From positions 10,292,001-10,356,000 of the forward strand of contig JACGWO010000003.1 of NCBI GenBank assembly GCA_034509735.1: 64,000 nt of DNA, given 5' to 3'. A program made the position numbers and the translations under genes. The DNA is from Sesamum alatum (lineage: Eukaryota > Streptophyta > Magnoliopsida > Lamiales > Pedaliaceae). Below the pieces are notes generated by a model. The model was not told the origin of the DNA, did no database searches, and saw only the letters and a list, made by a program, of their open reading frames with translations. The stretch's first letter is position 1, and each line of letters begins with the position of its first letter. Of this stretch, positions 33,568 through 44,940 are shown one piece after another.

Positions 33568-35523
33568 ATCTACATTTTAGGAAATATAAAGCAAAAATCA
33601 ACAAATGATGGTAATATTACAGTTCAAGTTGAAGACATGGTCTTTTAGTCTTTAACCATCCTACTATTTCTACGAAAGTCCACCACTCTCAAGTGCAGTT
33701 TCGGGAAACCATTTCCTAGTGGGCTTGGGATCCATAAGCGTGATCTCCATGCCCCGTTTTTTACGATTCACATGAAGAAAATCTCATGGGAGATATCCAA
33801 TATCATTCTCATCTAATGAGATTTTCAAGATGTTTTGCCTCACCTCTTAATATGATTCCAAGGACTCCAAGTGATTATGTTACTCGGTGTTGGGTCTCAC
33901 TCATCAATCAAATCATGCCTCAACTGTCGCCCACCATGATTTGTGAGATAGGAAAACAACGGGCGCAATCTCTTTGTTCACAACAATGGAGCAGCTTTCC
34001 TCTAGTCCAAATGTACCACGACTCGTGAGACCACACTTGGGTAGTGGAAGCTTCCTCACCACATTGTTGTGGATGGAAGGCTTGGACAGATCAAAACCAT
34101 TTTGATCTAAGTCCATTATGGGCCTAGTATTTTATTTGGTCCAATTAATGAGAGTTTATTTTGATAATGACCGAGACCCCCATCACATTAATGTCTTTGC
34201 ATGCATAAATATCCAATACTTATAAAGCGATAAATAAATCTGCCGTATGCAATAAACATACATAACCCCTATTAGGATGATCACAAGCCCAACCTATGTG
34301 ATCCACTGAGCCCGCCGTGAGTCTATGGTCTGTCTAGTGTGGTCCTACACTATTACAAAAAATAATTAACCCATTGTCATTCCAATGGGGCTTGTGGCTC
34401 TTCTTGTTTTCGCTTTGATGTTTCACCTTGGGCCTCTATCCAATGTGGGCCTCCAACTCCGTGGGCTTGTTATCATTACAATAAAAATAAAACCTCACCA
34501 ATATCCTAACTACTCTCATTACATGGAAAGTAGAATACATGGAATAAAAGAATTTCCAAACAAGCTTTAACATCATGAAGCGAAAAGCAGGAGATGATAG
34601 TCCTAAAACAAGAGGCACGGAGGGCCCACCCGACAATGATGTAAATGCCATACATTCATATACAAGGTCTAGGGCTCTTGTGATCATCCCATTTTGATCC
34701 CATCAACACATAATGCACAATTATACCAAATAATCATGCTAACAATGGATATTCAAAATATTTGAGTGATGTCCAACATCACATGCCATAAACATGTAAA
34801 TAATGTACAAGCTTAAATTTTAAATGCAATAGACATCATATACTCCATGCATCCAATGCATGTAGAAAGTCCAAATTAATTAAGCAATTTCGATTATAGA
34901 AAATATTCAATTAATCCAAAATTAAATATGAAAAATTAACTTATTTTCAGAAAATATGTAGAAAATACTCAAAAATTAAATTTTTAGAAAAACATAAAAA
35001 AAACAGCACAGAATAGCCCAATCGTCATGCCATATCTGTCAGCCGCACACAGGCGTGCACGTGCACGCGCGCAGGCAACCTGCCTGCACGCCGAGTACGC
35101 CTGCGCGTGGGGGCAGAAGCCTAGCGCACGCAGTCGCTCACCAGCGCATAGTGCAATCTGCGTGGCTGCCCCTGCCAGCACACACACTGGCAGGCACGCT
35201 GGGCGGAATGCGCGCAGGCATCTGCTTGCGCCCACCAACCAGTGGCCGGCCAGCAGGGGCGGCAACCAATTGCTACCGCCACTGATCCGATTTTTATGTA
35301 TAAAATGGATTTTTATTTTTCATTTCAGCATATAAAGAACTGTAAATAAACATGCAATTTTAAGATCCAATCTTTAAAATCAAATACATGATGCCTATCA
35401 AATTTAAATACTCAAACAAGTTCATTAATCTATATGTCTATGCATTCAAACATGCTCAAAAAGCTGTAAATGCAAATAGAACATATGAGGCACATAGATC
35501 TATGGCTCCTTACATCGAATCAG
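33568..35523 (-). other. 5' leader of copia C with GC-rich tract
   Basis: This long non-coding leader between the PBS and gag is collinear with E's. A strongly GC-rich block at about 35026-35280, full of GCGC, TGCACG and GGCAGG words, stands out in AT-rich surroundings. ORFs open on both strands over that block (34984-35265, 35027-35335, 35055-35285) reflect base composition, not coding. Confidence 0.75.
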
Positions 35524-35535
35524 GCTCTGATACCA
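35524..35535 (-). other. Primer-binding site of copia C
   Basis: Minus strand TGGTATCAGAGC, the usual plant copia site complementary to initiator-Met tRNA, lies two bases from the LTR end. Confidence 0.92.
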
Positions 35536-35537
35536 CT

Positions 35538-37745
35538 TGAAGGACAAGGCGATCTGCCCAGGAGCGCGAGCGGAAGCGAGAAAGTGCGAGATAATGCGAT
35601 ATTTAAAACATTTATCATCAAATAACGTTTCCAAGGGGTGTACACTTGGGTGCTCCTGGGCGTTTGATGTAGGATATGATAATAAACAAGAATATATCAT
35701 ATAGAGCATGTTGATAAAGCAAAAAAGGAACTCCAAAATAGTAAACCGAATATTACCTTTGTAGTTTTACTAGTCCACCACTACAAGCGTCGTTCCCACA
35801 GTTGGAAACGTTCACTAAAGTTCAAAGTTATGAACCCTCTAACATAGTCCACACCACACCGAATGAAGTCATGTTTTCTTTGGTAGAGAAAAACGGACCT
35901 AGAAGATGAGATTAAAGAAGGGATCACACTATCGAATTAGTGTTCCTTCTTAATCATTCTTTGTTGTTTAATTAATCCTAGATCAATGAAGCAACAAAGA
36001 GTAATATGAGAGTAGAGAAGGGGCCGAAAATGTGGAGAGATAGATGAGAGTGTTTTCTTCTTTTTCCTAGAAAAAAAATAAAATTATGAATCTCTTACAA
36101 TTGATGATTGTATATACACATATATATACATCATTAATGTGATTATTGGAATATGTCTAGGTTTATCCAAAAATGTCTAGATACATTCTAATTAATTTCC
36201 ATTAATCTTCAATCAAGCCTACCATTTTACAGGGTATGATTTAATCATACCAAGTGAAAAAGGCTTGATTGGAATTGATTTGTCTCTTTCAAAAAGAGAC
36301 AAGTTAACTAGTCATCAAAGGCCTAAAGGGGCCGATTTTTGTGCTTCCAAAAGATGCAAAAATTGAACTTCTTGTTTTAGAAGAAGCCCAACTTCTAATT
36401 TCAAAAGTGGAATTATTTTCTCTCTTAGGCCAATATTTAATGGACCAGATTTTATTATAATCCAATTACAAAAAGCCTAAGAATTAATATTTAATTAAAG
36501 GTCCAATTAAATCATTTTCATTAATCTTTTAATCCAATTAAAAGATCCAAACTTTAAATCTCTACTTAATTGATAAATCTCATTTACCGATAAATTGAGG
36601 GCCCGATACAATATCGTCGGTCCATTCAATGGACAATCCCATAAATAATCTAATTGCTTATCATCCTCTGAAATTGACTCTAAGTAAATTCTTTCACCTT
36701 CTCGGTGATGTGTGTGTGACCCTTTAGGTTCACCCTCAGCTAGAGTTGGGCTCGTGTCCAACATAAGCCCGTCACCATGGATGACCGTCTAGCAACGGTC
36801 CATGGCACTGGAGACTAGGTGAATGTTGGTGTGAACATTTAGGCACCGATTTCGTATGGGTACGGTCCTTACATCTACCATCTCCAAGCCTCAGTCTAGG
36901 GTATGGAATTGGGCTTCGGTTCTCATCCTTGACTAGGCATTTATGCCTAATACTCGAAACTACGCATACCTCGTTGTATCGACGCAGGAAACTATTTCCT
37001 GCTCGATCAACCACTGTGGTCACAGGTTCAAGCAGTATGAACATATCTCTGAGTGCATAGGAGGTACCTCTATCACATACTAACAAGCGATGGATCCTCT
37101 TCTTGAAACCCACTATCCTCGCGACACACTTTAAATGCATTGGACAAGGCTTATAGTGAACATATCTGCCAGATCACCTCTCGCCAGATCCAAGATATAG
37201 CTATCATGTGCACGTGACTACTGTGGTTCCTCAAGTCCGAGGACTACTCTCGTACTATCGAAACTAGAGAATTCCAATCACACCGACCAAGCCTCCAAAG
37301 CTTCAAGATGATGATCCCCGCGAGTCAGCTCAGTCGGCTCAACCCCAGTCGACCAACCCACTAAGATCGTATAGGCGTCCCACACCTGTCGCCGATGAAA
37401 CGCAGAACGCATCCAATGAATACGAATCTTGGTGCAAGTCTCAATAGGACTCTCGATGCCCTGTCTCGAGGTCCTCAATTTGGAGCATTTTAGACCCAAC
37501 CCTTTATCAGTTAGTTTCATAACCACCATCCAATGCGTGACCCAACTACATGAGTTGTTAACGTGGTCTGTTTGCTTTGTGTGATATATGTGAAAAGACA
37601 TTTAATATATGAGAATGAGCACAACAAAGATAATACCAATGGTAACGAGTACTCATTTTATTCATTACATAATATTGCAATATCGAGTTGTCAAATAGAT
37701 TACAAAATGCCAAACCAATTGGCTTTCTATTCACATATTCTAACA
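35538..37745 (-). repeat. 5' LTR of copia C
   Basis: A 2208-bp LTR: TGAAGGACAAGGCGATCTGC at the low-coordinate end and CATATTCTAACA at the high end (minus-strand start TGTTAGAATATG). It is clearly more diverged from E's LTRs than those are from each other. The short ORFs in it are chance. Confidence 0.9.
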
Positions 37746-37879
37746 GGAACATATTTAGCAAGTTGTGTTACTGCAAGGTGCACATACTCAGCAAGACAAA
37801 ACTATTAAGTGCACATATTTCAGCAATACACATTATATAGCCAAAAACATCCATTTTCAACGTTCTATACTAGGTACAG

Positions 37880-38069
37880 TTCAAACTGAAAACTGCTTGC
37901 TTGAGATTAACCATACCCTGCAATATTTTCAAACATTAGGTTTACTAATTGTATCTATAAAACCCTAGAATCAGCCGCGCTTCCTTCCCAACAAGTCAAG
38001 ACATATGTGAATTTCATTTTCCTATCGCAAACTCTAAGTACTTTAACTGCTACATCATCTTTACGTGTT
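37880..38069 (-). pseudogene. PIF/Harbinger transposase (HARBI1-like) scrap
   Basis: Minus-strand translation from 38069 downward gives VLRVCDRKMKFTYVLTCWEG followed by SAADSRVL. This matches the conserved core of plant HARBI1-like nucleases (DDE_Tnp_4 family), where a C-D/F-x-M-x-F-T/Y-x-V-x-x-G-W-E-G-S-A-x-D-S-R-V-L motif surrounds a catalytic Asp. Weak continuation with stops follows to about 37880. Only about 60 residues survive. It is cut on its upstream side by the presumed start of the gypsy LTR. It is too short to assign an element. Confidence 0.6.
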
Positions 38070-39055
38070 TGATAACGCCCCTTGGAACATAACTAGAGCT
38101 TAGGGATCCCAAGAAGCCCTCCCTCTCCAGTTCGAAGGTTCAACATCTTGACCTCCCCTCAAACTTTCTTTACGGGCTAGGTGTAACCCCGTTTAGGCAG
38201 CATTAGGTGCTGGTGCGGCAAACTCGTTCATAATTGTGCTTAACAGTGTCGGCATGGTACGTCACCAATGAGGCAATCAAGCAAACACCTTGTGTTGGCA
38301 AGTTGGTCAGTCTGGAGGATGGTTGGCTGAGTGGGATGCCAGTAGCATGGGTCAGTGCCTTGGCATGGTGCATGGTTGTGGCATGTGTGGCAAGCTTTCT
38401 ATGTTACGTCGTGTGGGCTTTGGGCTGGCTGTTGCGGGCATTGGCTGATCGACATACAAAGTTGGTTGGATGTCGCGCACATAGGCAACATACGGGCTGC
38501 AGGTAATCCGTTGCATGTGGCAGCTCGGTAGACAACTTGTGGGTGTGTGCGGAGGGAATAGAATATGCGCACTATATTGACTCATGTGGACAGTTATGCT
38601 TAGCAGTTATGAAGCAGTTCCAAGCGGTTGCTGGAATATGAGTGGATTCATGGGAGGCAATTGGGATGGTCCCCCACCTTGACAACTCCCGTCCACTTCG
38701 TACTGACCAGATGCTTAGTTGGCTTAATCTGTCTAGCCCAATAGTTGAGGATCGTTCAAGGCACAGTTTTGTATTATTTAACCAACAGAGTCGCATAGTG
38801 AGGTGAGTGTGCAAGCCTACGACATTCCTTGCATTCTTGCTTGGTGATCAATCCAATGCTGGGTTAATTTCTGTAAATTGTGTGCCTCGATTATATTGTG
38901 TCGCAAACTCATGCTGCTTGTACATTGTTGGCTTGAAAAATCTAATTCAAAACTATATCAAACACGAGTGCTTATGAGTGTTAGGCCGGCTGGTTTTAGA
39001 CGGAACCAGGCCACACAATAGGCGAAAAATTACTAGATGTAAATCCCCTCTGACA
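38070..39055 (+). repeat. 5' LTR of the gypsy element
   Basis: The part from about 38470 to 39055 matches 41690-42328: shared words include CACAGTTTTGTATTATTTA, GTGCAAGCCT, AACTATATCAAAC and GGAACCAGGCC, and the end AAATTACTAGATGTAAA...TGACA. The left limit TGATAACGCCCC is chosen because gypsy LTRs commonly start TG with such a motif, but it is not confirmed by a partner copy. ORFs at 38234-38506 and 38352-38585 lie inside and are rejected. Confidence 0.65.
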
Positions 39056-39066
39056 GTTGGTACCAG

Positions 39067-40587
39067 TGTTAGAATAGGTTACCAAAAAGCTAATTCGGTT
39101 GGCCGTTATGCAATGTATTCAACAAACTTGATGTAATGTAATATTATGTAATGAATAAAATGAGTATTCATTATTTGGCTTTATCTTTGTTGTGCTCATT
39201 TCATTATGTTTATATTGTATCAACATCACAACAAAGCCCCCAGGCCACGTAGACAACCTGTGCAATTGGACCATGCATTGGATGGTGGTTATGAAACCAA
39301 CTGATAAGGGTTGGGTCTGAAATGTTCCAAGCCGAGGACCTCGAGACAGGCCGTCGAATGTCCTACTGAGATTTGTGTTATGCATTGTATTCATTAAATG
39401 AATGTCATGTTTCATTAGCGATAGACGTTGGATATCATACGATCTTGGTGGGTTGGTCGGTTAGGTGTTGAGCTGACTGAACTGACTCGCGGGGATCATC
39501 ACATGGAAGCCTTAGAAACTTGATCGACATGACTAGAGTTTCCCAGCTCCGATAGTACGTGAGTAGTCCAGTCAAAATGAGTATTCATTATTTGGCTTTA
39601 TCTTTGTTGTGCTCATTTCATTATGTTTATATTGTATCAACATCACAACAAAGCCCCCAGGCCACGTAGACAACCTGTGCAATTGAACCATGCATTGGAT
39701 GGTGGTTATGAAACCAACTGATAAGGGTTGGGTCTGAAATGTTCCAAGCCGAGGACCTCGAGACAGGCTGTCGAATGTCCTACTGAGATTTGGGTTATGC
39801 ATTGTATTCATTAAATGAATGTCACGTTTCATTAGCGATAGACGTTGGACATCATATGATCTTAGTGGGTTGGTCGGTTGGGTGTCGAGCTGACTCAACT
39901 GACTCGCGGGGATCATCACATGGAAGCCTTAGAGCTTGGTCGACATGACTAGAGTTTCCCAGCTCCGATAGTACGTGAGCAGTCCAGTCAAAATGTGTAG
40001 CGACGACGGTGTGTTTCAAGAAGAGGATCCGTCCCTGTCAGTACTTGACAGTAGTATCTCCTATGTACTCAGAAATGCGTTCATGCTATCTGAAACTGTG
40101 GTCAAAGTAATTGATCGAGTAGGAAGTGGTATCCTACTTCGACACAATGAAGAGAACATAGTCTCAAGCGTCAAGCATAGCTGCCTAGTCCAGGATGGGA
40201 ACCACACCCAATTTCATGCCCTAGACTTAGGCAGGGAGACAGTAGACGGAAGGACCGTACCCGTATGGTAATCAGGAGCCTAAATGTTCAAGCCAACATT
40301 CACCTAGTCTCTAATGCTATGGGCCTTTGCTAGACGGCCACAATGGTGATGGGCTTGTGTTGGACACGAGCCCAAGTCTAGCTAAGGGTGAACTTAAAGG
40401 GTCACACACAAATCACCAAGGAGGTGAAGGAATTAACTTGGAGTTAATTCCAAAATATGTCAAACAATTCGATTATTTATACATAGGATAGTCCATTGGA
40501 TAATGGCCCAATATTGTATTAGACTCACACTAATTAATAAATGAGATTTGTTAATTAAGAGGATTTTGGGATTGAATCATTAATTGG
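39067..40587 (+). repeat. Truncated copia LTR with 417-bp internal duplication
   Basis: It starts TGTTAGAATAGGTTACC at 39067 and follows the plus-strand LTR through ...GAGCCCAAGTCTAGCTAAGG and AATCATTAATTGGATT, ending where gypsy gag resumes near 40588, so the 3' third is missing. Bases 39157-39573 are repeated at 39574-39990 with few differences. Apparent ORFs at 39119-39415, 39572-39919 and 39975-40271 come from this LTR. Confidence 0.8.
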
Positions 40588-40990
40588 ATTCAGGTATAGT
40601 CACATTATGTTAAAGAGTTTAGTTATAGATGCTTGATGTGAGAGACATGTCTGAGGAGGACAAATTATTCATCTTTTTCTCGGGATTTCAGACTTGGGCT
40701 CAAACAGAGTTACGTCATCAGGGCGTCAAGGATCTGTCGTTTGCAATTGCTACTGCAGACCGATTGGTGGATTTTAGAATCACTAGCAGTGCTGATTTGG
40801 GGAAAAAAAAAGAGTCCGGAAGGGAGAAGGCAAAATCTGGCAAGACGGGACGGATGGTAAGTTTAAAAAGAGAAAGAATGAAGTAATGGGGTCGGGAAAC
40901 TAAGGAAATTGCCCAACCCGGTTTGATAAGACCAAGAACGGTTGTTACCTCTGTAACGATGATCATCGTATGCGAGATCGGCCTAAGCGT
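40588..40990 (+). pseudogene. gypsy gag fragment with damaged zinc knuckle
   Basis: The frame at 40629-40886 reads DVRDMSEEDKLFIFFSGFQT then WAQTELRHQGVKDL, the typical plant gypsy gag C-terminal core, followed by a Lys-rich basic stretch. The segment just upstream, in another frame, ends YVKEFS. The zinc knuckle near 40935-40985 reads CYLCNDDHRMRDRPK, with the last Cys replaced by Arg. Gag would form the particle and bind RNA. The N-terminal part is lost at the junction with the inserted copia LTR. Confidence 0.7.
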
Positions 40991-41099
40991 CGAAAGTTGA
41001 ATGGTGTTGTGGCTGAAGTGAACGATGATGACGATGAGGGTGGATCCTCATGAGTCAACCCTTTAGAGTTGCTGAGTGTATTGCAAGAGAAGCCCCCAC

Positions 41100-41690
41100 C
41101 CAAACTGAAAGGTTTGATGTATGTTGGGGTAAGTGTGAATGCTTAAGGTGTGATGGCAATGGTTGACATTGGACACACTCACAACTTTGTGGCAAACCAT
41201 GAGATTTAGAAGCTAGGAATGAGTCTTGCCGAACATTCTACCTAGATAAAGGCTATGAATAGAAAAGTAAAGCTAATCTAGGGAGTGGCCTCGGTGGACT
41301 TGAAAGTCAATTTTTGGCAAGAAAAGTGAAATTTGATGGCAACCCCCCTAAACGACTTCGATGTGATCTTCGGGATGGATTTTCTGTTGTTGGCAAAGGT
41401 GTCAGTAATACCCTATCTGAGTGGGTTGTTTATTACTAATGAGAGTTTTCCTTGTACAGGGTGTATGTTTGCAGGATTCTATAAGCTGAGAGGAAAGAAA
41501 GATGGCTTGTTATTAGTAATGCAATTGAAAAATGGTCTAAGGCATGGTAAGGAAACATACATTGGTGCATTGGTTGATATTAAGCAAAACATGGTTCAAG
41601 AAATTCAAAATGTGGTAGCGGAGGTGTTAGAGGAGTTCAACGATGTTTTTATTCCTTAACTGCCTAAGAAATTACCACCATGATGCAGGT
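41100..41690 (+). pseudogene. gypsy protease and RT-leading fragment
   Basis: Protease-like sequence at 41150-41190 reads VDIGHTHNFVANHEI; the family motif is D-T/S-G-A-T-H-N-F, so Thr is Ile and Ala is His. A stop follows. The frame at 41333-41659 gives LNDFDVIFGMDFLLLAKVSV and VVAEVLEEFNDVFIP, then LPKKLPP after one stop, which is the stretch immediately before RT in plant gypsy polyproteins. RT itself is absent; LTR sequence begins within about 20 bp. Confidence 0.75.
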
Positions 41691-42328
41691 ATGCGGAGTT
41701 GACTGGATGTCACGCGTGCAAGTAGCGTGTAGGGTGCGGCGATAGGATGTTGCACGCGCAGGCAGTCCCTTGCATGCGGCAACTGAGTAGATGACTTGTG
41801 AGCCTGTGTGTAGGGAACAATAGATGTGCGCTAGACCGACTAATGTGGGAAGTTATGCTCGGATGTTATGAAGAACGTTTGCAAAGTATTTCCAGGCAGT
41901 TGCAGGGACATGTGTGGATTCGTGGGAGGCAGTTGGCATAGTCCGCTACCATAACAACTATCGTCCACTTGGTGCTGAGAGGATGCTTAGTTGGCGTAGT
42001 CTGATTGGACCAGTAGTTGATAGTTGTTCACTGCACAGTTTTGTATTATTTAGCCGCTAGAGTCGCAGAATGAGTTGAGTGTGCAAGCCTGCGGCATTCC
42101 TTTTATTCTTGCTTAGTGATTAATGCAAGGTTGTTAATTCCTTTAAATTGTGTGCCTCAGTTACATTGTGTTGCTAACCCGTGATTCTTGTGCATTACTG
42201 GCTTGCCAAATCTATTTCAGAACTATATCAAACAACGCTTGTGAGGTTAGTGTTAGGCTCATTGGTGTTGGGTGGAACCAGGCCGCATAGTGGGCCAAAA
42301 ATTACTAGACGTAAAATCTCCTACGACA
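41690..42328 (+). repeat. 3' LTR of the gypsy element, 5'-truncated
   Basis: It aligns with 38470-39055 of the 5' LTR, from GACTGGATGTC to AAATTACTAGACGTAAA...ACGACA, with many substitutions, so the insertion is old. It abuts the LINE fragment at 42329. Confidence 0.7.
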
Positions 42329-43572
42329 CTATGTAATATGCACTCTTAATAGTAAAATTACCTTGTCGAGAAAAGTGCCAAATAAATCGATTAGGACATG
42401 AAAATATCGCAATCGAGATTGAGCAAATAATATTTACATCCATTGCAAAGAATTTTTTCCGACCCTCACCTCCTGGCAGACGAAGAGTCTCCACTCTAGT
42501 ATCCATCGGCAATGATTGGTACCCTAAGATTGGCCGAAAAGTTGACGGTCGTGGAACCCAATTCTCTTGTCAAATTCAAATAAAATGCCCATCCCCTACA
42601 CGCTACCTACCACCTAATTCAATAATAAACTTATCATAAGGAATATTGTGTCAGGTAGCTAATGGATTATGTCCCATGAAAGCTTCCAAGAATCCTATCC
42701 TAGGATAATACCGTGCCTTAAGAATGCAAGTCAAAAGAAAGTCAAGATCCTAAAGAAATCTCCAAGCCTATTTAGCCAATAAATCAAGATTAAAACACTG
42801 CAAGTCCCAAAAACCAAGGCTACCCTCTCATTTATTTCTACACAACCTCCTCAAAGCAATGCAAAGTAATTTTTAAACTTTATGAGTACTCCACAAGAAA
42901 TCAGCAAGCATAGAATGGATTTCCTTGATAAGAAAGTCCGGAAGATGAAAACATCTCATCATATAAGTAGGAATAGGCTGTAATACTGATTTGATTAGAA
43001 TTTCTTTACCAACCTTTGATAAAGACCTTTCTTTCCAACCCACAAAACGTTTACCAATCTTCTCTCAAATTCCTTGGAAGACTTCCTTCTTCAACCTCCC
43101 AATAGTTGAGGGAATGCCCAATATCTCTCTAACCTTGGACACTCTAGGACATGTTTCCTCTGAAATATTAGGGTTCAAAATCATTTCCAGCTTCTCAAAA
43201 TTGACCATCTGCCCAGAAGCTCTCTCATACATACCAAGACTTCATTTAACACCTTGGATGGTCGCCGTTGTTACATTGAGAAAATTAATTAATCATCTGC
43301 AAAATTAGTGAGAAATGCTTGGTGTTCCTCTAGCTACCACTATTCCCCAAATGATACCCCTTCTCTCTGCATCTTGTAACATCATACTGAACACCTCTGA
43401 GTAGATAATAAAGAGACATGGCGATAACAGATCACCCTGATGGATATCCTATTGGGGACGAGGAAAACTAAATTGTTGTCCATTAAGCACAAACAAGAAC
43501 CCACCATTTGTGTGACAAAACATAACCAAAGATACAACACATAAATAAAAACCAAGTTTTCTCATAGCAAGC
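42329..43572 (-). pseudogene. LINE ORF2, 3' part: RT catalytic region to zf-RVT region
   Basis: Minus-strand pieces, high to low: RKLGF at about 43560, FVLNGQQFSF (43490), HQGDLLSPCLF (43440), the catalytic NFADD box (Asp-Asp codons at 43292-43297) followed by a stop, the GRLKKEVFQGI and GKRFVGWKERSLSKVGKEIL thumb motifs (43090-43000), and FWDLQCFNLDLLAK (42800). The LIWHFSRQGNFTIKSAYY-like zf-RVT region follows at 42380-42330, seen as FIWHFSRQGNFTIKSAYYIV. It is a plant L1-type non-LTR RT with many stops. It is the continuation of the LINE at 58072-61500, separated by copia D. The RNase H and 3' end are lost at the gypsy LTR. Confidence 0.85.
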
Positions 43573-44940
43573 TGAAATAATCGGTACGGCCCGAGAACAC
43601 GACAGAAGCTTAAAATAAAAGAAATTTAAAACGATTTCAAAGGGGTGTTCCCATTGAATTTCCGGGTGTTCGATGTATTCAAAAGCATCATAACATAAAT
43701 AAAACATGCTTGAACATGTGGCTGGAGGAGGAAACAGAAAAGTACAATAATTTTAAAACGAAACATTATCTTTTTCGTTTCACAAGTAAAACGACAACAA
43801 AGAAGTGATTCCGTTTTCATTCCTTTTTTGTTAACTTTAGGATCCAACTTACAATCCCTCTAAATATGATCCACACCACACTGGAAACTTAAATCTCAAT
43901 CCTCTGCTAGATGGAGACGATATTAATGGAAGAAAATCCGGATCATACTATCATATTAGTGTATTTGAATTCCTCTTTGTTCTTAACCTGAATAAGCCTC
44001 AAGAAAAACACGAAAAGAGTATTTTGGAGAGGGAATTTCGTGGCTTGTGTGCAAGAGAGGAGTTAGAAGGGTATGTGTGTAGTTGTGTAATTTTAAGTAG
44101 TTTCAAAAACCACCTACACACTTATGCACAACTTATGCTCAACCTCCAACCATGTTAGCACAATATGTGCACCACCTAGTCATCATGGTAAGCCACATCA
44201 TTTCTTACATGGAGGATTTTCAACTCCGCTTCAACTTGCATCAACCCCTTGAGCTTGCACTTCAAGTCATGGACTGGTTTTGACCAGTCTTCATTTAATC
44301 AAATTAAATCAAGCCAATCAAGATCCATGGATTTCATATTAATCTAATTAATTTTAAACATTATTGAAACCAAAAAGTTTATTTAATCCAATTAAACAAG
44401 CATAAGCCCAAACACTAATTAATTGATCCAATTAATTAATTAAATCAAACCTAATAAATTAATCCAATTAATTTAAAGGTGTTAAGCCCAAAATTAATTA
44501 ATCAAATTAATTAATTCCTGGGTCATCCATCCAATGAACTTTACCAATAAATGATCCAATAATTTATATTCTCCTTGAATTAATTTAATCCAATTAAATT
44601 AATTCGTTTCTTCCAGAACTAATTCTAAATTAATTCCACTACTTCCATAGTAACTTGCGTGTGACTCTTTAGGTTTACCTTTATCTAGACTTGGGCTTGT
44701 GTCCAACATAATTGATTAATTAAATCTAATTTAATTATTTATTTTTGATTAACCATTAATCAGAAATGCCCGTTACCATGGGTGGCCGTTTAGCAATGTT
44801 CCATGGCACTAGAGGCTAGGTGAATGTTGGCGTGAACATTTAGGCTCCGAGTCCCATACAGGTACATTACTTCTGTCGACCATCTCCCAGCCTTAGTCTA
44901 GGGCATGAAATTCGCCGTCGGTTCCCATCCTAGACCAGGC
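43573..44940 (-). repeat. 3' LTR of copia D, first part
   Basis: It begins TGAAATAATCGGTACGGCCC and belongs to the same subfamily as the LTR at 1-2160. It ends at CCTAGACCAGGC, where E is inserted; CAGGC (44936-44940) is E's target site. The LTR continues at 55003 with AAGTATGGTTCATACTCGAG. Confidence 0.9.

Larger units (their letters stand above)
29248..37745 (-). mobile_element. Ty1/copia element C, defective
   Basis: Minus-strand copia element with 3' LTR (29248-30317), PPT, internal region (30318-35537), PBS (35524-35535) and 5' LTR (35538-37745). The coding order matches A and E, but pol has large deletions: the central RT with its catalytic YVDD box is missing at about 31020-31040, and part of the integrase core is missing near 31740. 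The five bases flanking the two ends (TAGAG on the left, GGAAC on the right) do not match, unlike D and E. This suggests recombination between elements or loss of one original end. Confidence 0.85.
38070..42328 (+). mobile_element. Ty3/gypsy element, gutted, with copia LTR in its leader
   Basis: Plus-strand gypsy element with 5' LTR (about 38070-39055, start uncertain), a possible PBS (GTTGGTACCAG at 39056), gag (about 40588-40890), knuckle and protease (to about 41350), the start of the RT region (to 41690), then directly the second half of the 3' LTR (41690-42328). Most of RT, RNase H, integrase and the first part of the 3' LTR are gone. A truncated copia LTR occupies 39067-40587. No matching TSD was found. 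Confidence 0.7.

Noticed and set aside
34984..35335. Overlapping Ala/Arg/Cys-rich ORFs on both strands
   Set aside because: They fall on the GC-rich island of the copia C leader; open frames on both strands are expected from that composition.
38234..38585. ORFs in the GC-richer part of the gypsy LTR
   Set aside because: The region is repeated at 41690-42328 as LTR without the same frames; no protein motif.
39119..40271. Three ORFs (two minus, one plus) sharing segments
   Set aside because: They come from the duplicated copia LTR; the shared text is the 417-bp repeat.
42991..43308. 105-codon plus-strand ORF
   Set aside because: It is the antisense of the LINE RT, which reads on the minus strand with known motifs including NFADD.
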